Shown: piece by piece, positions 7,087-14,651 of the stretch
Layout of the letters: every line of letters begins with the position of its first letter
Numbering within the stretch: position 1 is the first letter of the stretch
Assembly (NCBI GenBank): GCA_964648365.1
Contig: CAZYLK010000152.1
Location: forward strand, 1-15,568
Reading direction: 5' to 3'
DNA length: 15,568 bases
DNA from: SURF-32 sp964648365
Lineage (GTDB): Bacteria > Planctomycetota > Phycisphaerae > UBA1845
The notes under the pieces: generated by a model
The model's input: only the letters and a program-made list of their open reading frames with translations
What the model was told of the DNA's origin: nothing
The model's database searches: none
Position numbers and translations under genes: made by a program

Positions 7087-7115
7087 TTGCGTGACCCCCG
7101 CCGGCGGGCTAGGCT
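7087..7115 (+). promoter_or_regulatory. Promoter-like element of the uracil-DNA glycosylase gene
   Basis: TTGCGT (7087-7092), a 17-base spacer and TAGGCT (7110-7115), placed just after the purN stop and 26 bases before the ATG at 7142. The TAGGCT box is identical to that before the tRNA gene. It supports the ATG start over an upstream GTG at 7073. Confidence 0.55.
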
Positions 7116-7141
7116 GCGGCGCCACACGTGTCTTGAACGCC

Positions 7142-8050
7142 ATGCAAGCGATCGACCCAACGGTTTACTCCGCCCTGCAACCCCTGCTCGAAGGCGACTG
7201 GCGTCTCGGGCTGCGTGAATGGCCGGTCGCGGTCGCGCTTCCGGCGGTCGAGCCGGTGCGCCGCGCCGCCGGTTCGCCAGCAGCACCGGCACAGGCTCAG
7301 GCGACGCGCCCCGCAGCCCGTCCCGCACCTCCGGCCCGATCGGCGCCCGCTCCACCCGCTGCACCGCGATCAACTCCCGGCCGACCGGTCGCCCGGCCTC
7401 AGCCTGCGGCCACCACAGCGCTGCACCCGCAGGGCGAGCCGTTGCTCGGTGCGCCCCGGAAGGTCGCCGCGCTGCGCGTGCTGAATGACACGCAGGTGCG
7501 AAGCTGCACCCGCTGCGGCCTGCACAAGGGTCGCACGCAGACCGTCTTCGGTCAGGGCAACGTCGATGCGCGACTCGTATTCGTGGGCGAAGGGCCGGGC
7601 TATGAGGAGGACAAATCGGGTTTCGCCTTCGTCGGCAAAGCCGGTCAACTGCTGACCGACATGATCCGCGCGATGGGGCTGACGCGGGACGACGTCTTCA
7701 TCTGCAACGTGGTCAAGTGCCGCCCTCCGGGCAATCGCACGCCGGAGCCGCCGGAGATGGCCGCGTGCCGACCTTATCTGATGGAACAGCTTCGCATTAT
7801 TCAACCTGAGGTGATCGTCTCGCTGGGCGTTCCAGCCACGCAGACGCTGCTGGACGTCACGCAGTCGCTGGGCCGGCTCCGAGCCCGGTTCCACGAGATG
7901 CGCCTTTCCGCCGATCCGTCCGATGCCACCGTCACCGCCGTCATGCCGACCTATCACCCGGCCTATCTGCTCCGCTACCCGCACGAAAAGCGCAAGACCT
8001 GGGAAGATCTTCAGCAGGTGATGGCCAGGCTCGGACTGCAGCGGCCCTGA
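7142..8050 (+). CDS. Uracil-DNA glycosylase, family 4 (iron-sulfur)
   Basis: A 302-residue protein that removes uracil from DNA in base excision repair. Residues 1-30 form a short conserved-looking head and 40-105 an Ala/Pro-rich linker. The UDG domain fills 112-300. Motifs are CTRCGL (C122, C125), VFGQGN, GEGPGYEEDKSG (149-160), FVGKAGQLL, NVVKCRPPGNR (C193), C209 in EMAACRPYL, and HPAYLLRYP (H272). The four Cys at 122, 125, 193 and 209 match the [4Fe-4S] ligands of family 4 enzymes. Family 4 proteins are often about 200 residues, so the 110-residue N-terminal extension is the odd feature. The ATG at 7142 is preferred because a promoter-like element lies 26 bases upstream. A GTG at 7073 overlapping the purN stop (GTGA) would add 23 residues and cannot be excluded. 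Confidence 0.92.
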   Translation: MQAIDPTVYSALQPLLEGDWRLGLREWPVAVALPAVEPVRRAAGSPAAPAQAQATRPAARPAPPARSAPAPPAAPRSTPGRPVARPQPAATTALHPQGEPLLGAPRKVAALRVLNDTQVRSCTRCGLHKGRTQTVFGQGNVDARLVFVGEGPGYEEDKSGFAFVGKAGQLLTDMIRAMGLTRDDVFICNVVKCRPPGNRTPEPPEMAACRPYLMEQLRIIQPEVIVSLGVPATQTLLDVTQSLGRLRARFHEMRLSADPSDATVTAVMPTYHPAYLLRYPHEKRKTWEDLQQVMARLGLQRP

Positions 8051-8232
8051 CGGCACAATGTGACGCGCAGCCGCCATGCGGCGCCGGCTGGGTGCGCGGC
8101 CGCCAGACACGCCGGAATCGGGCCGCAAAGAGCGCCAAGGCGGGTGTGCCCCACGTCACGGGGGCATGCAGAGCCGGTCCGCAGCCGCCTGAGCCGAGGA
8201 CGATCGACTGCGATCCTGAGCGATGCGTCGCG

Positions 8233-8250
8233 GCGCGTGACGCCACGCGC
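8233..8250. promoter_or_regulatory. Perfect inverted repeat upstream of the first protease promoter
   Basis: GCGCGTG and CACGCGC form a 7-bp perfect stem around ACGC, ending 23 bases before the -35 box at 8274. The position would suit an activator or repressor site, but no sister copy is seen before the other two proteases. Confidence 0.3.
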
Positions 8251-8273
8251 GGGATGCGAGATTCGCCGGCGGG

Positions 8274-8302
8274 TTGGATTCCTCGGGCTGATTTGCTATG
8301 CT
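8274..8302 (+). promoter_or_regulatory. Promoter-like element of protease 1
   Basis: TTGGAT (8274-8279), a 17-base spacer and TATGCT (8297-8302). This matches the TTGNNT-N17-TATNCT layout found before proteases 2 and 3. Confidence 0.6.
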
Positions 8303-8404
8303 GGAGCGCACTCGAAGGGGGGACATCTCGCGTCGTTCCCGGGTAACGTACCGGCGGGACAGGTGTTCACCGCCTATCAACCATTGTTTTTGGGGAGACT
8401 CGCT

Positions 8405-10339
8405 ATGAAAAAACGGCTGGTCGCTCTCGTGCCATGCCTCGCGTTGCTCGCGGGGACGGCTCGAGGCGGGGACATCGTGCCGGAGCTTCGCGACGCTCTG
8501 GACGCGGCAAATGAGGGGGAGATCATCTCCGCCCTGGTCTACCTCGACCAGGTCGACCTCGACGCCGTTGAAGACCACATGTTCCGCATCATGGCGGACC
8601 GCAACCTGCGGCACCGCATCGTGGTCGAGACGCTGCAGATGCAGGCCGCGTCAACGCAGGGACCCCTGGTCGCCCGCTTGCAGGACGCGAAGGACGCCGG
8701 TCGCGTGACGTTCTTCGATGCGTACTGGATTGGGAACATCGTCCGCGTGGACGGCATCGCCGAAGAAATCGAGGCGATCGCCGCCCGGCCGGACGTGATG
8801 CGTGTCTACCCCAACTACGGCGTCGAGTTGATCGACTCCACGGGTGAGAGCGAAGCAGAAGCGGCGTCGCTGGTTCCCGAGCCGGGCATCCGCCTGATCC
8901 AGGCCGATCGCGTCTGGAACGAACTCGGCATCACGGGCGACGGCGTGCTCGCCGCCGTGATCGACACCGGTGTGGACGGCGATCACCCCGCCATGGAAAC
9001 CCGCTGGCGCGGGCTTGATGATCGCTACGAAGGCCACCCCGAGTGGGCCTGGTACGATCCGTTCAACAATCAGAACGACTTCCCGTACGACTGCTGCGGT
9101 CACGGATCCCACACGATGGGCACCGCCATCGGCGGCCCTCCGGGCGACGAGGTCGGCGTGGCGCCGGGCGCCCAATGGATGGCCAGCGGGGCAATCGACC
9201 GTGGCGGCGGAATTCCGCGCACCGTGGCGGACATCATCCTGGCCTTCCAGTGGATGGCCGACCCGGATGAGAATCCCAACACCGACTTCGACGTTCCGCA
9301 CACCTGCGGCAACTCGTGGGGCGTGACTACCGGTCACGGTTATCCGCCCTGCGATCAGGAATTCTGGCAGTTTGTCGACGCCTCTGAGGCGGCCGGCACC
9401 AGCCAGATTTTCGCCGCCGGCAACGAAGGCGGTTCGGGTCTGCGTCGTCCGGGCGATCGCGCCACGACGGACTATGACTCGATCGCGGTTGCGGCCTGCG
9501 ACGGCAACAACCAGGATTGCCCCATCGCCGGGTTCTCCTCGCGCGGCCCGACGAACTGCACGCCCAACGGCGGCCCGGCCATCAAGCCGGACATCGCCGC
9601 CCCGGGCGTCAACGTTCGCTCCTGCTCGCGGACGGGCGGGTACGTCAACCTGAGCGGTACGTCGATGGCGACGCCGCACATCAACGGTGTCATGGCGCTG
9701 CTCTATTCGGCCAACCCGGATCTGACCAGCGACGAAGCCAAGCAGATTCTGTACGATACGGCCACCGATAAGGGTTCCCCGGGCGAAGACAACTCGTTCG
9801 GCTGGGGTCTGGTCAATGCGTACGAGGCCGTGATCGTCGCCCTCGGCGATCCCGAGCCGTTCGCCTGCTGCTTCGGCGACGGCAGTTGCGAGGATCTGCT
9901 CCGCAGCGACTGCCTCGACCGTGATGGTCGTCAGCGCTTCGGCGAGTCGTGCGACACGTTCGACTGCCCCAATCCGGGCGCGTGCTGCGTCAACAACTTC
10001 ACCTGTGAGTTCATCCTGGAGCGCGACTGCATCAGCAAGTCGGGCGACTTCCTGGGTGAGGGCGTCAGTTGCGATCTGGCCTGCCCGTGCGACGTGGTGA
10101 AGAAGATGAAGGGCAAGTGCAAGGGCAGTGGGACGATCAAGGCGAAGGTCAAGTTCAAGAACACCAGTTGGGACGGCCGCACCGTAAAGATGGGTGTGGG
10201 CGACCGGCTGCGGTTCGACGTGAACGTCCACGGCAAGAAGGCCGTCCTGTACACCTGCTGCTTCAGCGGTCCGCAGGAAGTCAAGCTGCTCGAGCCCGAG
10301 GGCTGCCTCGACTCGATCATCATTGACTGTCCGGAATAA
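8405..10339 (+). CDS. Secreted subtilisin-family (S8) protease 1, bacillopeptidase F-like
   Basis: A 644-residue exported serine endopeptidase. The ATG at 8405 follows GGGGAG and opens a signal peptide (MKKRLVALVPCLALLAGTAR). Residues 22-150 resemble the bacillopeptidase F prodomain: ALVYLDQVDLDAVE, LRHRIVVETLQMQAA, YWIGNIVRVDG, RPDVMRVYPN. The S8 domain fills about 160-480, with D187 (VIDTGVDGDHPAM), H233 (CGHGSHTMGT), oxyanion N340 (IFAAGNEGG) and S420 (SGTSMATPH). C230-C231 sit just before the catalytic His. Two Cys-rich repeats follow (Cys 488, 489, 495, 503, 516, 521 and 527, 528, 534, 542, 556, 560). The last 83 residues (C562, C572, C618, C619, C634, C642) form the domain shared with four other proteins here. 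No membrane anchor or sorting signal is seen. Substrate is unknown; a degradative role outside the cytoplasm is inferred. Confidence 0.93.
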   Translation: MKKRLVALVPCLALLAGTARGGDIVPELRDALDAANEGEIISALVYLDQVDLDAVEDHMFRIMADRNLRHRIVVETLQMQAASTQGPLVARLQDAKDAGRVTFFDAYWIGNIVRVDGIAEEIEAIAARPDVMRVYPNYGVELIDSTGESEAEAASLVPEPGIRLIQADRVWNELGITGDGVLAAVIDTGVDGDHPAMETRWRGLDDRYEGHPEWAWYDPFNNQNDFPYDCCGHGSHTMGTAIGGPPGDEVGVAPGAQWMASGAIDRGGGIPRTVADIILAFQWMADPDENPNTDFDVPHTCGNSWGVTTGHGYPPCDQEFWQFVDASEAAGTSQIFAAGNEGGSGLRRPGDRATTDYDSIAVAACDGNNQDCPIAGFSSRGPTNCTPNGGPAIKPDIAAPGVNVRSCSRTGGYVNLSGTSMATPHINGVMALLYSANPDLTSDEAKQILYDTATDKGSPGEDNSFGWGLVNAYEAVIVALGDPEPFACCFGDGSCEDLLRSDCLDRDGRQRFGESCDTFDCPNPGACCVNNFTCEFILERDCISKSGDFLGEGVSCDLACPCDVVKKMKGKCKGSGTIKAKVKFKNTSWDGRTVKMGVGDRLRFDVNVHGKKAVLYTCCFSGPQEVKLLEPEGCLDSIIIDCPE

Positions 10340-10359
10340 CGGTCAGGAATCCCTGACCG
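10340..10359 (+). terminator. Hairpin directly after the protease 1 stop
   Basis: CGGTCAGG and CCTGACCG form an 8-bp perfect stem with an AATC loop, starting on the base after the TAA. No T-tract follows. It may protect the 3' end or assist the stronger terminator just downstream. Confidence 0.5.
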
Positions 10360-10376
10360 GAAGCGGTAACATCCAG

Positions 10377-10416
10377 CCGGCCGCGCCTGAGGTTCTCGGG
10401 CGCGGCCGGTGTTTTT
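10377..10416 (+). terminator. Strong intrinsic terminator of protease 1
   Basis: CCGGCCGCGCC (10377-10387) pairs with GGCGCGGCCGG (10399-10409). The stem extends inward by a T-G wobble and GAG/CTC to a 3-base loop, about 15 bp in all. It is followed at once by TG and five T. This is the best rho-independent terminator in the window and separates proteases 1 and 2 into different transcripts. Confidence 0.85.
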
Positions 10417-10488
10417 CATGTCAGATTGTGCAACGCGCGTCGGCCGGCACTCATAGACGTCCTGTAACTGCGGCGCCGACGACGACGA

Positions 10489-10517
10489 TTGAATCAAAAA
10501 CGTCCGGACGGTATTCT
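10489..10517 (+). promoter_or_regulatory. Promoter-like element of protease 2
   Basis: TTGAAT (10489-10494), a 17-base spacer that includes AAAAA, and TATTCT (10512-10517). It lies after the terminator and about 57 bases before the ATG, giving a leader of about 50 bases. Confidence 0.65.
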
Positions 10518-10574
10518 CAGCCGCGGTTCGCTGGGTCTGTGTGCGGCCGGTTCATATCAGGAAGGGTTCAGAAA

Positions 10575-12509
10575 ATGCGAGGCGTCGTCGGGTCTCTGCT
10601 GGCGGTCGCGTTGACGGTGAATGGCGTGCGGGGCGGAGATCTCGCACCGGACTTGTCCGCTGCGCTGGATGCGGCACAGCCGGGCGAGATCCATTCAACG
10701 CTGGTCTATCTCGATCAGGCGGACATCGCCGCGATCGAGAATCACCTCTACCGAATCATGGCCGGTCGCGAGTTGCGGCACCGCGTCGTGGTGGAAGCGC
10801 TGCACGCGCAAGCCGCCGCGACTCAGGGGCCGGTGCTCGCGCGGCTGCAGGAAGCCGCGGCGACCGGCCGCGTCGCATTCTACGAGCCCTACTGGATCGG
10901 CAACGTCATTCGCGTCGACGCCGTCGCTGACGAAATCCGCGCCGTCGCGGCCCATCCCGACGTCGTCTACGTGTTTCTGAACTACGCCATTGACCTGATT
11001 GAGCCGGTCGAAGAGGTCGAGGCGCCCGGCGCGGCCTCCGCCCCGGAACCGGGCATTCAGTTGATCCAAGCGGACCGCGTCTGGAGCGAACTGGGGATCA
11101 CCGGCGAAGGGGTTCTCGCGGCCGTGATCGACACCGGCGTGGACGGCGACCATCCGGCCATGGAGTCCCGCTGGCGCGGGCTGGATGTCCGGTATCGCAA
11201 CAATCCCGAGTGGGCGTGGTATGACCCGTACAACAGCCGGAACGACTTCCCCTATGACTGCTGCGGCCACGGATCGCACACGATGGGCACCACCATCGGC
11301 GGCGCGCCCGGCGATCAGGTCGGCGTGGCGCCAGGAGCGCAATGGATCGCGGCAGGGGCGATCGATCGTGGCGGCGGCATCGAGCGGACGGTCGCGGACG
11401 CCATCAAGGCGTTTCAGTGGATGGCCGACCCCGACGACAATCCCAGATCAGTCTTCGACGTACCGCACACCTGCGGCAATTCGTGGGGTCTGATCAACGC
11501 ACACGGCTACTCCGAGTGTCATCAGATCTTCTGGACCTGGATTGACGCAGCCGAGGCCGCCGGCACCACGCACATCTTCGCGGCGGGCAATTCCGGCCTG
11601 TCCGAATTCGCGCGCCCTGCGGACCGGGCGTCCACCGCCTACGACTCAATCGCGATCGGCGCCTGTGACGCCAACGAACCAGGCTGCCCGATCGCCGGCT
11701 TCTCGTCACGCGGCCCGACCAACTGTTCGCCCGGCGGGCGTCCGGCCACCAAGCCCGAGGTTACGGCGCCCGGCGTCAGCGTCCGCTCCTGCTGGTCGAA
11801 CGGCGGTTATATCCATTCGAGCGGTACGTCGATGGCGACGCCGCACGTCAACGGCGTCATGGCGCTGCTGTACAGCGCCAACCCCGATCTGACCAGCGAC
11901 GAAGCCAAGCAGATTCTCTATGACACGGCGACCGACAAAGGCCCGCGCGGCGAAGACAACACGTTCGGCTGGGGGCTGGTGAATGCGTACGACGCGGTCT
12001 ACACCGCACTGGGCAGCGTCGCGTTCGCCTGCTGCTTTGACGACGGCAACTGCGAAGACCTCGTGCGCGACGATTGCCTCAGCCAGGGCGGCGAGCAGCG
12101 CTACGGCGAAACCTGCGACACGTTCCGTTGCCCGGCGCCCGGCGCCTGCTGCATCGACAACTTCACCTGCGAGTTCATCCTGGAACGCGACTGCTTCATT
12201 CGCCGCGGCGACTTCCTGGGCGAGGGCGTCGGCTGCGAACAGTCCTGTCCCTGCGACGTCGTAAAGAAGCTCAAGGGCAAGTGCAAGGGTAAGAACGGCG
12301 GCACCGTCAAGGGTATCCTGAAGTTCTACAACAACAGTTGGAACGGCCGGACCGTCAGGATGGGCGTCGGCCCGCAGGTCCAGTTCGACGTGCCCGTCAA
12401 GGGTAAGAAGGCCGTACTGATCACCTGCTGCTTCAGCGGTCCGCAGGAGTTGAAACTCCTCGAACCGGCCGGGTGCCTCGATCCCGTCAACGTGAACTGC
12501 CCGGATTAG
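10575..12509 (+). CDS. Secreted subtilisin-family (S8) protease 2, paralogue of protease 1
   Basis: Also 644 residues, collinear with protease 1. The ATG at 10575 has AGGAAGGG upstream and starts the signal peptide MRGVVGSLLAVALTVNGVRG; the open frame further upstream runs through the terminator and promoter. The prodomain has HSTLVYLDQADIAAIE and YWIGNVIRVDAVADEI. Catalytic residues are D186, H232, oxyanion N339 and S419. It shares the vicinal Cys pair (C229-C230) before the catalytic His with protease 1. After the catalytic domain come two Cys-rich repeats (ACCFDDGNCEDL; GACCIDNFTCEF) and the C-terminal domain from C560. That domain has a two-residue insertion (GKNGG) between its first two conserved Cys and the CC pair. 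The active-site Asn context reads AAGNSGLSEFARP, where copies 1 and 3 have AAGNEGG.GLRRP, which may change substrate preference. It appears to be a complete, active-type enzyme. Confidence 0.93.
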   Translation: MRGVVGSLLAVALTVNGVRGGDLAPDLSAALDAAQPGEIHSTLVYLDQADIAAIENHLYRIMAGRELRHRVVVEALHAQAAATQGPVLARLQEAAATGRVAFYEPYWIGNVIRVDAVADEIRAVAAHPDVVYVFLNYAIDLIEPVEEVEAPGAASAPEPGIQLIQADRVWSELGITGEGVLAAVIDTGVDGDHPAMESRWRGLDVRYRNNPEWAWYDPYNSRNDFPYDCCGHGSHTMGTTIGGAPGDQVGVAPGAQWIAAGAIDRGGGIERTVADAIKAFQWMADPDDNPRSVFDVPHTCGNSWGLINAHGYSECHQIFWTWIDAAEAAGTTHIFAAGNSGLSEFARPADRASTAYDSIAIGACDANEPGCPIAGFSSRGPTNCSPGGRPATKPEVTAPGVSVRSCWSNGGYIHSSGTSMATPHVNGVMALLYSANPDLTSDEAKQILYDTATDKGPRGEDNTFGWGLVNAYDAVYTALGSVAFACCFDDGNCEDLVRDDCLSQGGEQRYGETCDTFRCPAPGACCIDNFTCEFILERDCFIRRGDFLGEGVGCEQSCPCDVVKKLKGKCKGKNGGTVKGILKFYNNSWNGRTVRMGVGPQVQFDVPVKGKKAVLITCCFSGPQELKLLEPAGCLDPVNVNCPD

Positions 12510-12543
12510 TACCCGCCGTCCCGTTTTTGCCATCAATTCGCTC

Positions 12544-12575
12544 CGGCCGCGCCCGACCTCGTTCGGGCGCGGCCG
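12544..12575 (+). terminator. GC-rich 13-bp hairpin after protease 2
   Basis: CGGCCGCGCCCGA (12544-12556) pairs perfectly with TCGGGCGCGGCCG (12563-12575) around CCTCGT. Its outer 10 bp are identical to the stem of the protease 1 terminator, so the element was probably copied with the gene. There is no T-tract after it, so termination may be weaker or rho-assisted. Confidence 0.6.
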
Positions 12576-12589
12576 CTCGAAATTCGGGC

Positions 12590-12618
12590 TTGGTTTCCGT
12601 CGAGTTATCGGGTATCCT
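12590..12618 (+). promoter_or_regulatory. Promoter-like element of protease 3
   Basis: TTGGTT (12590-12595), a 17-base spacer and TATCCT (12613-12618), ending 35 bases before the ATG. Confidence 0.58.
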
Positions 12619-12653
12619 GCGGGACGGTCGGATGGGGTTTTTGGAGGTGGCAC

Positions 12654-14573
12654 ATGCGCGCTCGGCCGGCAATTCAATCACTCGGTGTTCTTGTTCTTGC
12701 GGCAACCGTCTGGGGCGGTCAGATCTCGCCCGATCTGCGTTCAGCCATGACCGTAGCGGATCGCGATCACATGATCGGCGCGCTGGTCTATCTGGATCAG
12801 GTCGATCTGGACGCGGTCAACCAGCACATGCGTCGCATCCTCGCGGATCGCACGCTGCGGCACCGCGTCGTGGTTGAAGCGTTGCAGGCGCAAGCCGCGG
12901 CCACGCAAGGCCCGTTGCTGGCGCACCTGCGCGACGCTGCGCAGAGCGGTTCCGTGCGGTCGTTCGAGCCGCTGTGGATCGGCAATCTCGTCTACGTCGA
13001 AGCGACGGCGGAGGCCATTGAGGCCATCGCGGCGCGCCCCGACGTGACGTACGTCTATCCGAACCATCGCGTGGAACCCATCGACGCCGTTTCGTCGCAA
13101 GAGCCTGGCGTCATCGCCGGCCCCGAGCCGAACCTCCAATTCATTCAGGCGGACCGCGTCTGGGACGAACTGGGCATCACCGGCCGCGGCGCGCTCGTCG
13201 CCAACCTCGACTCCGGCGTCGACGGGGATCACCCGGCGATGGAGTCGCGCTGGCGCGGGCTGGATCCGAGCTATGCGGGCCACCCCGAGTGGGCGTGGTT
13301 CGACCCGCTGGGGCCTGGCGATGTCCCCTATGACGACAGCGGCCACGGCTCGCACACGATGGGCACCATGATCGGCGGCGCCCCCGGCGACGAAGTCGGC
13401 GTGGCGCCCGGTGCACAGTGGATCGCGGCCGCATCGATCGACCGCGGCAAGAACCACATACACACCATCATGGACATCATCCGGGCGCTGCAGTGGATGG
13501 CCGATCCGGACGGCAACCCGGACACGGACTTCGACGTGCCGCACACGTGCAACCACTCGTGGGGCCTGACCGAGGGGCACGGCTTCCCGGAATGCGACGA
13601 TCAGCTCTGGATCTGGATCGACGCCTCTGAAGCGGCCGGCACCAGCCACGTTTTTGCCGCCGGCAACGAGGGCGGCAACGGCCTGCGCCGCCCGGCGGAT
13701 CGGGCGACGACGGACTACGACTCGCTGGCCGTCGGCGCTTGCGACGGCCGCGACCCGGAATGCCCCATCGCCGGCTTCTCCTCGCGCGGTCCGACGACGT
13801 GTACGCCCGACGGGCGCGAGGCGATCAAGCCGGAACTGGCCGCCCCGGGCGTTAACGTGCGCTCGTGTACGAATACGGGCGGCTATCGCGTGCTGACCGG
13901 CACGTCCATGTCCACGCCGCACATCGCCGGCGCGCTCGCCCTGGTCTATTCCGCCAATCCCGAGCTGACCAGCGACGAAGCCAAGCAGATTCTTTTTGAC
14001 ACGGCCACCGATCGCGGCGACCCCGGCGATGACAACTCGTACGGCTGGGGCGTCATTAACGCCTACGAGGCCGTCATCGAAGCGATGGGCGACGACCCCT
14101 ACGCCTGCTGTTTCGACGACGGCGGCTGCGACGATCTGCTCCGCAGCGACTGCCTCAATCGTGGCGGCCGGCTCCGTTTCGGCGAGGCGTGTGAGACCTT
14201 CGACTGTCCGCAGCCCGGCGCCTGCTGCGTGACGGATTCCCTGTGCGAGTTCACCCAGGAGCGTAGCTGCCTCGACCGCGGCGGCGATTTCCTCGGCGAG
14301 GGCGTCTCCTGCCGGCTGGCCTGCCCGTGCGACGTCGTCAAGCGACTGAAGGCTGCCTGCAAGAGCAGCGGGACCGTCAAGGCGACGCTGAAGTTCAAAA
14401 ACGACAGTTGGGACGGGCGCGAGGTTCAATTCGGCGTCGGCGGCGAGCGTCACAGCGCCCCGGTCCGCGGCCGCAAGGCCAGACTGTTGACCTGCTGCTT
14501 CCAGGGGGCGCAGCAGGTCAGCCTGCTGGCGCCGGCGGGCTGCGTCGATCCGGTCGGTGTGACTTGTCCGTAG
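12654..14573 (+). CDS. Secreted subtilisin-family (S8) protease 3, most diverged paralogue
   Basis: A 639-residue protein with a strong ribosome site (GGAGG at 12643-12647, 6 bases before the ATG). Signal peptide region: MRARPAIQSLGVLVLAATVW. The prodomain and catalytic domain follow the same plan: D186 (NLDSGVDGDHPAM), H231 (SGHGSHTMGT), oxyanion N338, S418 (TGTSMSTPH). It differs from copies 1 and 2 at the active site: the sequence before the His is PYDDSGHG, so the vicinal Cys pair is missing; the aspartate motif is DSGVDG rather than DTGVDG; and NHSWG replaces GNSWG. The propeptide junction has SSQEPGVIAGPEPN. Two Cys-rich repeats (ACCFDDGGCDDL; GACCVTDSLCEF) and the shared C-terminal domain (C559, C569, C614, C615, C630, C638) close the protein. 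An antisense frame of over 600 codons overlaps it but looks like a codon-bias shadow. Confidence 0.93.
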   Translation: MRARPAIQSLGVLVLAATVWGGQISPDLRSAMTVADRDHMIGALVYLDQVDLDAVNQHMRRILADRTLRHRVVVEALQAQAAATQGPLLAHLRDAAQSGSVRSFEPLWIGNLVYVEATAEAIEAIAARPDVTYVYPNHRVEPIDAVSSQEPGVIAGPEPNLQFIQADRVWDELGITGRGALVANLDSGVDGDHPAMESRWRGLDPSYAGHPEWAWFDPLGPGDVPYDDSGHGSHTMGTMIGGAPGDEVGVAPGAQWIAAASIDRGKNHIHTIMDIIRALQWMADPDGNPDTDFDVPHTCNHSWGLTEGHGFPECDDQLWIWIDASEAAGTSHVFAAGNEGGNGLRRPADRATTDYDSLAVGACDGRDPECPIAGFSSRGPTTCTPDGREAIKPELAAPGVNVRSCTNTGGYRVLTGTSMSTPHIAGALALVYSANPELTSDEAKQILFDTATDRGDPGDDNSYGWGVINAYEAVIEAMGDDPYACCFDDGGCDDLLRSDCLNRGGRLRFGEACETFDCPQPGACCVTDSLCEFTQERSCLDRGGDFLGEGVSCRLACPCDVVKRLKAACKSSGTVKATLKFKNDSWDGREVQFGVGGERHSAPVRGRKARLLTCCFQGAQQVSLLAPAGCVDPVGVTCP

Positions 14574-14651
14574 GTCGACTGCCGGCGGCGCCGTCGTCGG
14601 CCCTGTCTTATCGTGAAATCCTGGCCGTGCGCCAGGGCACACAAACGAGAT

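Larger units (their letters stand above)
8051..8404 (+). other. Non-coding leader region of the protease array (354 bases)
   Basis: No convincing gene. The reading frame of the protease stays open from 8060 but has no family-like sequence and no start signal. The stretch holds a 7-bp hairpin GCGCGTG-ACGC-CACGCGC (8233-8250), a promoter-like element (8274-8302) and an approximately 95-base predicted untranslated leader. No T-tract terminator is seen after the glycosylase stop. Confidence 0.6.

Noticed and set aside
8060..8404. N-terminal extension of protease 1
   Set aside because: It would place the signal peptide 115 residues inside the protein and translate the promoter region.
8651..10231. 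A 526-codon open frame antisense to protease 1
   Set aside because: Same reason; its composition (Val/Ala/Arg/Gly-rich) is that of a shadow frame.
10323..10574. N-terminal extension of protease 2
   Set aside because: It would translate the terminator and promoter; the ATG at 10575 has a ribosome site and signal peptide.
8405..14573. Lanthipeptide or other peptide-maturation protease cluster
   Set aside because: There is no precursor peptide, modification enzyme or transporter; the proteases look like general secreted bacillopeptidase F-type enzymes.
12741..14642. A 633-codon open frame antisense to protease 3
   Set aside because: It mirrors the high-GC codon bias of the sense gene, has no family-like motifs, and the sense frame carries a complete catalytic set and signal peptide.
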